From NCBI GenBank assembly GCA_027946365.1, contig JAPEUQ010000010.1, positions 310,001 to 374,000 of the forward strand: a DNA stretch of 64,000 nt, read 5' to 3'. The DNA comes from Kalmusia sp. IMI 367209. Taxonomy: Eukaryota > Ascomycota > Dothideomycetes > Pleosporales > Didymosphaeriaceae. This document shows positions 50,079 through 60,621 of this stretch, piece by piece; position 1 is the first letter of the stretch; the number at the start of each line of letters is the position of its first letter. The position numbers and the translations under genes were made by a program. The notes under the pieces were generated by a model. It saw only the letters and a program-made list of their open reading frames with translations, was not told the DNA's origin and ran no database searches.

Positions 50079-50108
<30 letters not shown>
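50047..50108. repeat. GAA trinucleotide microsatellite
   Basis: About twenty uninterrupted GAA/AAG units in intergenic DNA. Confidence 0.9.
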
Positions 50109-50109
<1 letters not shown>

Positions 50110-50139
50110 GCTAGTTGCGGATATCATCATAGTAGTATT

Positions 50140-50160
50140 CACTCACTCACTCACTCACTC
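50140..50160. repeat. ACTC tetranucleotide repeat
   Basis: Five ACTC units 32 bp after the GAA run. Confidence 0.85.
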
Positions 50161-50913
50161 AGGACTCAAGCTCAGGCTTCAGGCTTCAGGCACACGTCAA
50201 ACAAAACACAGCACGCGAAAAGAATTCCCGCTGGATTCGATTCCCATCTCGGTACTTTGCCCCTCCCCCGGCACGATACGTAGGTACATCTAGGCTGTTA
50301 CAAAGTAGCTTGCACACACAAAGGAACTTGCACAAATGGGGCCCGGAGAGAGAAACTTGCCTTCTTGGTCTCGCTGTCCAGCTACGCTCCGCTGCTCAGC
50401 TCCACAAAGAACAAGAGCCAAAGAAAAAAAAAACAAAACGGAAAACAGAACGAGGCCAAAAAACGCCTTCACCCAAGCCAGAAGAGTCCTTTTGCACACG
50501 CACACGCACACGCAGCCAGCCCGACGCAGAACGAGGAGGAAGTTCCGCCAAAGCAGTAAGACAAGCTCGAAGAGAAGGAAAAGGAAGGAAGTAAAGCAAA
50601 GCAAGAAAAAGGACGAGGAAAGAGGAGGAGCAATACAAGACGCTATCGCATTGTGCGTATCTCGCCTTTACGCCGATTCGCTATCCTTTAATCCTAGCTG
50701 GAGTCTCTACGCCTGTCGGGGGAAGTGACGACACTACTCTAACTTAGCTCTAGGTAGATGCAATCGCAACGAACGGACGACAGAGAGACGAGTGTATTTG
50801 GCCCAGACCAAAGGTGTGGGGGGAACTGATTGGGGAAACAGAGCCCACATAATGTCTGATACCAAGCTTTCGAGCAAAGAACTGTGCAGAGGAGAGAATA
50901 AAGGGCAGGCTGG

Positions 50914-52421
50914 CTAGGAAGTGACGCCCTCGCTCTTACGCTTGCTCCGCTCGCGCTTCTTGGTCGGCTTCTCCTCGCCCTCGGGCTCCGCGTTGCGCGT
51001 AGCCCGTCCGCTCTTGGGCTTCTTCTTCGTCTCATCGGGCGAAGGCTCCTTGGCTGCTGGCGCGGAGGCGATGGCCTGCGGCTTCTCGGCGGCCTTCTTC
51101 TTCTTATTATCCTTCTTGGCGGGCGTGGCTTCGACGGCGCTGGAAGCTGCGGCCTGTGACCGCACGTTGCTGGGCAGGGGAACGGGCGTGGGACCTGGGG
51201 CGATGGCGACGGGGCCGCTGGAGCCATTGACCTGGGGTGTGGCCGTCGTCTTCTGGCGTTTGCGCGAGGACGTCTTGCCGTTGGTAGCTGGGGGTGGAGT
51301 AAGTGCCTTGACGGGCGAAGGCTCCTCTTCGTCTGAGGAAGAGTCTACGTCGGAGTCGAGGGCGGCGACTTCGCCTTCGTCGGAGGCTTCCTCTGGGATG
51401 ACTTCTGCTTCCTCGGCGGCGGCGACACCCTTGGAAGCTTTGTAGGCGGCCATATCCTTGTTGTACTGCTCCATGGACTCGCGGTACGAGGCCTTCCACG
51501 TCTAGAGGGAATATTAGTTGAGGATCAACGTTAAGGGAGAGAGTCGACCTTACCTCCTTCTCTTCCTCGGCCATCTCATTCCAACGCTTGTTGACCTCAA
51601 GGTTGATAGCATTGGGTTCCAACTTGGCGCCGGGCTCCAGCTCGTTCTCCAGATCCTTCCTCACTATGGGACGCGCGCTCTGCGCATACAAGAATGCGGC
51701 GGTAAGAGGACGCTTCGGCTGGTTGGGGTCCTTGACTCTCTTCTCACGCTTGCGCTTCTTGCCTTTGCCCGCATCAGCGTCCGCGGCAGCGGGGACAGCA
51801 GCGACGGTGCTCGCGACGTTGTTGACAGCAAAGTTGGCGGCGGCGGCCATCTCCAGGACGTTATCCGGCAGTTGGAGGCTCTCAATTGCGCCGTCTTCGC
51901 CAGCAAGCACCGAGGCCGTATGCTTGATGTATGCGTTCATCATGTCATTGAGACCGTTCTGCACGTGGGCAAGGCCCTTCTGGAGGTTCGACAGCGACAT
52001 GATGACCTGGTTCAACGTAAGCAACTGAGCTCTCGCCTTCTTCCTCCGCGGACCCTGAGTCGCGATGCGACGCGGCGGCGACATGGCGGCGCTCTGCGCA
52101 CACGATGCAGCCATGAGCGGTTTCAATGGCGCCATGGCGCATTCGCGTCGACGTCGCGACTGCAGCGATGTGGATGCGCAGCGCCCAGGCGCGTCGTGGG
52201 CGCAGGAAGGTGTGACATGTGTGCGGCCGCCGAGCGCAAGGTGGTGCAGCGTCGTGTCGCATCACATCGCGAACGAAGGTGATGGGCGAACGCGCGCGTC
52301 GCGACGATGCGCCGGCACACCTCCAACAACAGCAGGGAAGCTCACTCACCGAGTCGCGCGTGCGCGTGAACTGCTCCATCGAGATGTTGAGCTCGACCTC
52401 TTCCTTCTTCTGGCGGGCCAT
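50914..52421 (-). CDS. HMG-box chromatin protein
   Basis: Nuclear HMG-box protein of 370 residues. Exons: 52421-52350, 52006-51554 and 51501-50914, joined in phase 0. The N-terminus (MEQFTRTRDS-VIMSLSNLQKG) forms a conserved helical region seen in fungal single-HMG proteins of the Nhp10 type. The HMG box follows at about residues 117-195: KDPNQPKRPLTAAFLYAQSA, NLEVNKRWNEMAEEEKE and, after an intron, TWKASYRESMEQYNKDMAAY. The C-terminal half is disordered, acidic then Lys/Arg-rich with nuclear-localisation-like clusters (KKRERSKRKS). An INO80-type role as for yeast Nhp10 is possible but not shown. The first intron is 343 nt, long for this genome. Confidence 0.88.
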
Positions 52422-53155
52422 GGCAGCTGTTGTCGCACGCGATGGAAGATTGTTGTTGTGGTGGGTTGCGGTCGCGCGCAGTGGGTGCGGTGGGTGCAGT
52501 GGGTGCAGTAGCAGGTGGGCGAGTGTTTGGGGAGGGAGAGAGGGCGGCTGGGGAGGAGCCGCTAAAGGGTGCGCTGCTGACCGCCCGCTGACGGCGAAAA
52601 TTGGCGCACCTGCCCCCCCCAAAAAAAAACACGGCACCAGCCTGCGCGGCTACGCGTGCGGCCAATCTGCCCCTGCGAGGCGGGGCAACAGAGCCCGACA
52701 GCCCGTCACCGCTGGCTTGCTCGCGCGTTCCGCCCAGCGTGTGAGTGTGCCAGCATGCCTACCACCTGCGCCTGTTTGGTTGCACTGGGCGCGCCCACTC
52801 CTGTTCAGCCAGGGTGCCCGTATAGGCTGCGCGGCACATTGGCAGGCCGTCCAGTTGGCTCGACCGCCTGCCATTGGCACACTGCGCGTCTCACGCCGCA
52901 CTCCTGCGGGCTACTCCCTCCCCCACCCCGCCTCGCTATCAGGTTGTTTTGGCGGCCCTCTCGCTGATCTCCAGCGGCCCTCACCTGGTGTTCTTGCGCT
53001 GCGTCGACGTCCGCTCCGCAACCGAGATACGGCCGTGCAATCTAATTTATTGTTTTTTTCACTACTTCAGTCGATCCGTGAATACGTAGCTCATATCAAA
53101 AAATTCTCTCTCCTCCCCAATGCAATCTCAAATTGACGCAGAGCTCCATGCCGCC
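52422..53155. other. Intergenic stretch, no gene seen
   Basis: 5' flank of the HMG-box gene and 3' flank of urease. GC-rich on the HMG side, with open frames on both strands that have no domain. Confidence 0.5.
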
Positions 53156-55976
53156 TCAGTACACAAAGTAGCCCTGCGTTAAGGGCAGGCTCTCTGCCGG
53201 CTCCGCGGTGCATACCATGCCATCTGCCTCGACAATATACCTTTCCGGATCCACCTTCATCTTGGGTCGCGTATCATTGAACTTCATGTCCTTCTTTCCA
53301 ATGTTCCGACAGTTCTTGACTGCCTCCACGCGCTTACGCAACCCGTACGAGTTTACAACCCCAGAGGCGATCGATGCTTGCGAGACGAATGTGATGCTGC
53401 TTAGCGGTACTAGCGGCGCAAACATCGGTCGCATGATGATGGGCTCAACCGTCGGGATGGAGGCGTTGGGGTCGCCCTATCCATGTCAGAACAAGTTGGT
53501 CTCAAGCCTACGAGAAGCACTTACCATTTGCGCATACGAACAGAAGCCGCTCTTGACCACCAATTTCGGCTTCACGCCAAAGCTGTTGGGCTTCCAAAGC
53601 ACCAGATCCGCAACCTTGCCAACCTCGATGCTGCCAATGAGATGGCCCATGCCTTGGGCGATCGCTGGGTTGATGGTGTACTTGCTGATGTATCTTTTGA
53701 CCCGGAAGTTGTCGGCATCGGTACCCTCGTCCTCCTTCAGAGTTCCTCGCTGAACCTTGTTCTTGTGCGCAGTGTTCCAAGTTCGCAAGATGACTTCGCC
53801 GCAACGACCCATGGCCTGAGAGTCCGAGGACATCATAGAGATGGCGCCAAGATCGTGCAGGACATCTTCTGCAGCGATGGTTTCGGCGCGGATACGCGAT
53901 TCGGCAAAGGCAACGTCTTCGGGGATGTTGCGTGAAAGATGGTGGCAAACCATCAGCATGTCAAGATGTTCGTCCAGTGTGTTTTTGGTATACGGCCTGG
54001 TGGGATTCGTCGATGAAGGCAACACGTTGTCATGCTCCACGACGCTGATGATATCCGGCGCATGGCCTCCTCCGGCACCCTCAGTGTGGTAAGTGTGGAT
54101 CGTCCGGTTCTTGAAAGCCTGGATAGTCTGTTCTACGAAGCCGGATTCGTTCAAAGTGTCGGTATGAATCAGTGTTTGTATATCATACTCGTCGCAAACG
54201 GTGAGACAGGCATCAATGGCTGCTGGAGTGCTACCCCAGTCCTCATGCAATTTCAATCCACAAACCCCGGCTTCAGCCTGCTCTTGTAGAGGCCGCACAT
54301 CAGCATCGTTTCCTTTCCCTGTGATGCCAAAATTGAGTGGCAGCTCGTCTATGGCTTGCAGCATCTGCTTAATATGCGTCTTGCCAGGGGTGCATGTGGT
54401 AGCATTGGTGCCAGTGCTTGACAAGTCAGCGAGTGTTCAGTGTGTTCGAAAGGCTTCGCCAACCTTGGTCCTGTGCCGCCTCCAAGCATAGTAGTTATAC
54501 CAGAAGCGATCGCCTCGTATGCCTGCTGAGGGCATATGAAATGAATATGGGTATCGAAACCGCCAGCCGTGACAATGCTGTGCTCGCCTGCGATTACATC
54601 TGTGCAGCTTCCGATTACGAGATTTGGATCTACGCCTTCCATCACGTCCGGATTACCAGCCTTGCCTACACCTACTATGATACCATCTTTTATACCGATG
54701 TCAGCCTTGTAGATGCCCGTCCAGTCGATAATCAATGCGTTTGTGATTACGGTATCCAAGCACTCATTGTCAGACCTTCCGCCTGCTTGGCCCATGCCTT
54801 CTCTCAACGTCTTCCCGCCTCCAAAAGAGCACTCATCGCCATATACTGTCATGTCTTTCTCAACCTTGATCCATAAGTCTGTCGCGCCGAGCCGTACCAG
54901 ATCACCCGTTGTAGGTCCAAACATGCTGATATACGCTTGTCGCTCCATGGTGCAGATATCGATATGCGCCGCGTCACCAGCCGGCTCAGGCTCGTGCAAG
55001 AATCCTCCCGCCTTGATCTTCTCCGCGATTTTACGCGCAACGGAAGCGTCCCCAATGAAGCCTGACGCGATCTGGTTCCCGCCTTTGATGATTTGGTTTC
55101 CGGCAATCTGTACCAGCGTAACTGTCTTGGTGTCGCCGGGTTCGAAGCGAACCGAAGTCCCAGCGGGGATGTCCAGGCGGTAGCCATGGGCACGTACGCG
55201 ATCGAATTGGAGCTGAGGGTTCGTCTCGACGAAGTGGTAGTGGGAACCGATCTGGATTCACGTCAGACCTTGCGCTTCTCCGCGACTTGGACTGACATAC
55301 TTGGATAGGTCTGTCGCCAGTACTCTTGACCTTGAGGCGAATCCTCTTCCTCCCTTCGTTCAGCTTGATTGTGCCCGCCTCTCCCTTGACTGCTACGACC
55401 GCGCCAGGCTGTTTCGTGGACTCGTATACGCTCGCTTCGGGAAGAGGGAACATGTCATTCGAGGGAACGGGAAGGAATGAGCCGTACAAAGCTTTCTCGA
55501 GGTCGCCATCATCGGAACTGACGGGGTGGTGGACTGTGACGAGGTAGGTGCCGGTTGGGAATGTGCCCTCGACCATCAGCTCGGTGAGGGAGGAGAGGAC
55601 CGAGGGAAGGACATGGCGGCGACCGAGCATGGTCTTGCCAATGGACATGAGATCTGCGACCGTGTGGTTGCCATCGCGGATGAGCTGGATACGTTTTCAG
55701 CAAGTTGGGGGCGCGTCTGGCAGTGGCCATACTTCTTGGAGATTGTTCGCGATCAAAGCCTACGTTGTCAGTTTCAAGCCTATTCTCAAGATCGTCTTGC
55801 TCACCGTGGCCTCCGCGTGATTGAGCTTCACGCCGCGGGCCAAGCGTCGCTGGGCGAGCAGGCCCAATTGAGAGATGACGAGCTTGTCGAGCTGTCCAAA
55901 ACGCGTTAGCGGCGAGGGGCATCAGGTGCTGCAATACAACAGCCAAGCCACGCACCTCCTTCGGACACAGCTGCAT
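53156..55976 (-). CDS. URE1: Urease (fused gamma-beta-alpha)
   Basis: Nickel enzyme that hydrolyses urea to ammonia and carbamate, cytosolic; 839 residues in seven exons (55976-55956, 55891-55805, 55759-55733, 55684-55301, 55251-54464, 54416-53525, 53476-53156), all in frame. Order is as in other fungal and plant ureases: gamma part ([20 protein letters not shown]), beta part ([19 protein letters not shown]), alpha part ([16 protein letters not shown]). Nickel ligands and active site are intact: GGFDTHIHF, the carbamylated lysine in [12 protein letters not shown], the flap [20 protein letters not shown], and [12 protein letters not shown]. It ends ...GYFVY. Three HGATAR sites stand upstream. 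Fungal ureases also need accessory proteins, which are not in this window. Confidence 0.97.
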
Positions 55977-56626
55977 CTTTCTTGAACGCCGTGTGTCGCG
56001 TGGATTGTCCGAGTCGGTGGACAAGGAGATATGCTCGAGTCCAGACAGCGCCCTGGAGCGCGACCTGAGCTGGTCCCCAAGGGACCGACTGCCCGCCACG
56101 CTTCACCTCTTTTCGCGGTTTGTGGGGTAGCGGGCGCCGATAACGAGATAAGGAGCTAAGGCTATCAACTCATCCAGCACCAATGCGGCCGCAGCTGCAC
56201 GCCTCGTCGCTGACACCTGACCATACGGAGCTCCCACCGAGGCCCTCATGTGCTGCAGCCTTCGGGATCCTAGGTAGAAACGTGTTGCTTGCAGACGTCT
56301 CTCATTCAACGCCCATAACGAAACCATAAACGCAACGTGACTGACTTGGAACTCGTCGTACAAGCCTGCAACCCCTCGCTGCTTCCTTGTGTTCTAGAGC
56401 TTCGCCGCCGCCACGCCTTTCTTATTCTCCGTTTCAGCACCTCTGTCATGCACGAACCTGCCTTTCCGTTGTCTCCTCGCAAATCTGCTGGCCGTCGACA
56501 TTGCCAGTGCCCAAACATTGTCTGGCCAGGGCCTGAACGCCTATTGTACACTGAACTTGAGCGACTGTGACACCCGTAATCCTACGCCACAACACACCGA
56601 TCATTCGTTCTAGCTAGCAATTTCCA
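55977..56626. other. Divergent promoter region of urease and the 512-aa gene
   Basis: 650 bp between two divergent start codons. It contains the HGATAR cluster listed separately. No coding segment is supported. Confidence 0.55.
56138..56167. promoter_or_regulatory. Three HGATAR (GATA-factor) sites
   Basis: CGATAA at 56138, AGATAA at 56146 and the reverse complement of TGATAG at 56162, 162-191 bp upstream of the urease ATG. HGATAR is the consensus of the nitrogen regulator AreA/NIT2, a known activator of genes for secondary nitrogen sources. Confidence 0.45.
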
Positions 56627-58165
56627 ATGAGTTCATGGCTTCAACGTCTCCGCGGAGAACATGCTGAGCATGATGACAACTACGGTGAACGACCAAGCGA
56701 GCCGGAGCGAAGTATGGCGAGACGGCGACAACGCCCCGTAGCTCCCAAAGATCCCAAGCCAAAGGACCCGAACGCCCCGCTCAAACGGCTGCAATTACAT
56801 CAGAAATGTCTGTACGAGCGCACGCTACCTGGAAATGCATTCGTCTCGGCCCATGTGAATCGACTCCAACATGGATACTACGAGAGCAGAGCGCTGCATG
56901 AAGGACCCTTAAACAACGTGTACTTTGTCTCTGTGCACTTTGTTTTTCATCCGCGAGACCATCACTATCATCGCTTCCGCGCGGCAACCATCAAAGTGTC
57001 TGTACACAGCGACTTCAATAGTTCTACCGACTTTGACGTCGAAAAGGGATGGTACAAGCCTCCGCGTTCCAGTCCGAGGATACTCAAACACGCGCCTGAG
57101 CTCATCTATGGGGCTGTGTCGCCAGAGAATCTTCAGTGGAACTTCAATCTGTCGAGCTCGCTCGGCGTCTCGCAGGCGCCTTTGAGCGCTACCCTGAACC
57201 CTAGCGGTGGCGTCAGGAAAACATACCGGGTGTACGATATGATGAGCATCCAGGGGTCTTTGAGAGTTCTCAAGAGCCCACTGGGTTCCGACTTCGACGT
57301 GGACGACGCTATGGCCGTCTGGACGCTGGAAGAAAATCTAACACAGCGCTCCGGTCTCCCTCGAGAGTTTGACTTTGTTATGCTTGTAGACAAGCCCGAC
57401 GACGTCAATAAGGTCTATCTGAGCATCGACGTGGATGCGACTATCAGCTCTTGGCACGGTGATTATCCAGAGTGGTATACTAATCTATCTAGATATTTAC
57501 CTAATGTCGATTACACGCTTGACATGGACACAGAGGTTGGACAAAAATTCCTCCCCGAAAGATCCGGGCGAGGCTTCAATTTTGCGGATCTACCTCACGC
57601 CCTCGATCAGTATGTATGTATGCCTGGTACAATGTATCCAACTGGCGATCGCGATGCGACAACAGATGGATCGCGATCTGGAGACCAGTCCTGGAGGAGA
57701 TACCGCGATTACGAACCTATGACTGCTCCGGACACCAGAAATCCATTAGCGACCGCACCTACTGCTTCACCTCAGCAGATGTCTCCCACAAAATTTATCA
57801 ACACCTGGGGCCAACAGCCTGCGCCCGCGTCGGCGCCTGCCCCAGCTCCAGCCCGAATTCCTACACCGCAACGCCAGTTCTTCTTGCCTGAGACTCTCAA
57901 TGTCAGAGTCACACTGGAACACAGTAACCCTCACATCGCCACTGCACGCCGCTACTCCGGGTCCCCAGTCACCCCACAAGATCCTACGAGGCAGCATTCG
58001 ATTCGGAGAAGGAGGTCGCGCTCCGAACTCAAGGAGTACGGCGTCCAGCAAGCGCTTCACGCGCTGGCAGGCGATACGCTGAAGGAGAGTCCGAGTGCGC
58101 CGAATCGGGCTGCAAAAACCGTGAAGGCAAGGGGTATGGAGACTGGCGTCAACGGCAGGGCGTAG
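56627..58165 (+). CDS. Unknown 512-residue protein, single exon
   Basis: Long single-exon frame with good protein composition. The N-terminal 60 residues are charged (MSSWLQRLRGEH...). Residues about 60-320 look like a folded, beta-rich domain (VYFVSVHFVFHPRDHHYHRF, ATIKVSVHSDF, IYGAVSPENLQWNFNLSSSL, REFDFVMLVDKP). The rest is Pro/Ala/Ser-rich and disordered, with a Pro-Ala repeat (QPAPASAPAPAPAR) and a short later segment TLNVRVTLEHSNPH. No signal peptide or membrane segment. I do not recognise the family. It is divergent from urease, sharing its upstream region. Confidence 0.75.
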   Translation: MSSWLQRLRGEHAEHDDNYGERPSEPERSMARRRQRPVAPKDPKPKDPNAPLKRLQLHQKCLYERTLPGNAFVSAHVNRLQHGYYESRALHEGPLNNVYFVSVHFVFHPRDHHYHRFRAATIKVSVHSDFNSSTDFDVEKGWYKPPRSSPRILKHAPELIYGAVSPENLQWNFNLSSSLGVSQAPLSATLNPSGGVRKTYRVYDMMSIQGSLRVLKSPLGSDFDVDDAMAVWTLEENLTQRSGLPREFDFVMLVDKPDDVNKVYLSIDVDATISSWHGDYPEWYTNLSRYLPNVDYTLDMDTEVGQKFLPERSGRGFNFADLPHALDQYVCMPGTMYPTGDRDATTDGSRSGDQSWRRYRDYEPMTAPDTRNPLATAPTASPQQMSPTKFINTWGQQPAPASAPAPAPARIPTPQRQFFLPETLNVRVTLEHSNPHIATARRYSGSPVTPQDPTRQHSIRRRRSRSELKEYGVQQALHALAGDTLKESPSAPNRAAKTVKARGMETGVNGRA

Positions 58166-60621
58166 ATCCGAAGAGTAGAAGGTCAGATAACCGTTGGTCA
58201 ACTCGAGAGGATCTACTTGATCACAAAATGGACCCGGCTTTGTGCGAGCATGCTGTGTAATATCAGCGTTGGGAACCTACAGCTGGAATTTACAGCTAAG
58301 AGTCCATAACAGTATTGCTGCGCTGATAATTGGATGGCCCACGATAAACAATATCTGCTGCGCGGATTATTAGTACAACAGAGGCCTTTGGATTTTATTT
58401 GGTGGGGGAAGTGGACTCCACGCGTAGATCCAATTACAAGACCGAAGTCTATAGAAGACTTTCCATCCTAGGGAAAAGATGGTACCTTATACATGGCTCG
58501 GGTTCGTTTAGTACAGCAAAGGACTCAGAAGAACGTGGCTACACGTTTCTGTGATAGGGTAGCGACGAGGCGTGTTCTCGAAGAGTTGCTCGCCTTTTTC
58601 TCGCCACCTTGTGTAATGTGTAGAAGAAGTCTGGTTCGTTCCTTGCTGAAGAAGGGACTTGAGCTATTCAGGTCTGTGGCACTTGAGTCGACTTTGGACT
58701 ATCGGTCAGGGGGCTGACTTGGTAGCCACTTGAGATGGGCAAATTTTTTTCGTACATGAATAATTGTGGCATAGCTATTCTTTCGTAATCGTCATCATGG
58801 TCTCAGAATAATTGTCCGTGTTCAATCTCGTTTGCGACCTGAGCTGACCTCTGTATGTTTGTTCATGAACCACTAGAGTTGCTCTGCGTAGTCCCTCTAC
58901 CCTGCAGCATTACGAACCTGGAGTGTTATTGAGATGAACACAACCCGCGCTGAGAATCCCGGCGGTGTTGCCATGCTCCATCATATAAAGCTAGACCTTC
59001 AATAGTTCTTCGACAAGAGTAATACGAATTATACGCACGGTACCACTTTGTGCATGGCACCGTCGAGACGCCACGCCGATGCAGCATCATGCAGGTACAG
59101 TGCCGGTGAGAGTCAGCTGATAGACATCACCAACATTCTAGCAACGAGAACAAAGGCCACGACGCGAGGTAGACCAAATCCCCAATACCCTAGCAATGGA
59201 CTCCACATTGTGCGATGCCAACTCGACAGAAACCGACGCGTCGGGGCCCACGGTAGAACAACATTGAAAGAAATCACCACGTTAGTGCAACGCTCTCACA
59301 TGAGCAGCGTGCACCGCTTCCCTCGCACGGCATGAACTCCTCTCCCCTTACCATTCCATTCGAGCTATATCTCCGAAGAGCCTCCTCCAGCCGGCGTCGA
59401 AATGAGAGCGTAATTCGCCTCCCGCAGCGCAGCTGAACCAAGACCTCTGCGCTACCGCCCCCTCCCCTCCCTCGCGATGCCCTCGCACACGGCTTCGGGA
59501 GAGGCGGATTGGCCGCCTGGCCGCCCCGCCCCTGTATCGAAACGAGATGACGGGCATGAGAAGGCGGGCGCCGGAAGCAGATCAGTGGGCGAGGCTCGCC
59601 GGCGGCATCAGCCTGTGTCGCGGTGCGCAGGCGGCTTCTGCCCGCCCATTGGCTGCCGGGAAGCCGCCCTAGTCGGCGCCTTCTTAAAACCACAACCACA
59701 CACGTTGCTGCGTCGCGCTCTGCCCTCACAGCGAGGAGGGCAGCGTGGATGCTGTGGAATTAGCGGGCTGACGAAACTTGGTAGGATGGGGTGGTAGGAT
59801 CCACGGGATGGGGGCTCGGACGGCGGCCGGGTTGTATTTTTCTTTTCCTCTCTTTCGCGAAGGGTTCCTTTGTGTCTCGTTGTCGTTGTCGTTGTCGTCG
59901 CCGCTGCTCTCTCGTGGAGGAGGTTCGCGCTGGTACTTCCTTCCTCCTCAGGCGTGGTGCGCCTGGTGCTTTCCCCCCTTCGCGTGTAGGCGAGAAAGCT
60001 TGTGGCTGCTTCCTTGTTCTGCTCTTGTATCGGATGTTTCTCCACGCTTGTTCTTCTTAATCGTAATAGAGACGCCTTTTTCTATATCTGTCTCCGCTTC
60101 CTCGCCCCCCCGTCTGTCTCGAGTCGGGCTTCTAACGATTCTTCCTAACGGCCTATCATCGCTGCCTTCGGTCCGCTCTGGCTCTCGTCCGTCTTGTTCC
60201 GTAGTAGGAAGGCACTCAAGAGTTCTGGACACTGCTGCTGCACGAACCTTGCAAGAGATAGCTGGGAAACATTGATTGAAAAGCTGAGGGGTGAGTAGGA
60301 GGCAGACTTGAGACATCCACGGAGACGTCCACTTCTGGCAGTCGAAGCCATTGTCTGGGTAGTAGATACGGCGCAATGTGCTGGGCTAATGTGGCTATTT
60401 TCAGATTCTACGTTCGCCAGCCGGCAACATCGCGTATGGCTTGGACACCGCAATGTACCTGTTTGACATAGCCTTTCACGAGATCATTGCGGAGGACGTC
60501 AAAAGAAGCGATCTGAGGTGACAGCGGATACTAGCTGAGACGGCTGGCGAGTCTAGAACTTGGGTGAAGTGCTATTAGATCGAAGAGGTGTCCCCGCCTT
60601 GGAGAGGGCAGGTCATCAAAA
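58166..60621. other. 2.4-kb gene-free stretch
   Basis: No supported gene. The left part is AT-rich. Around 59.4-60.2 kb the plus strand is pyrimidine-rich and carries overlapping Arg- or Cys-rich frames without domains. This may be the leader or promoter of the large gene that follows. Confidence 0.5.

Larger units (their letters stand above)
49549..50913. other. Convergent intergenic stretch rich in simple repeats
   Basis: 3' flanks of the dsRNA-binding-like and HMG-box genes. It contains an imperfect 13-bp tandem (CCCCCAAGGACAA type, three copies at about 49738-49776), a GAA run and an ACTC run. Frames at 50.3-50.7 kb are A-rich and not convincing. Confidence 0.6.

Noticed and set aside
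59608..60376. Opposing frames in the pyrimidine-rich stretch before the large gene
   Set aside because: Low-complexity Arg/Thr/Ser translations and no splice or domain support; the stretch looks like a leader or promoter.
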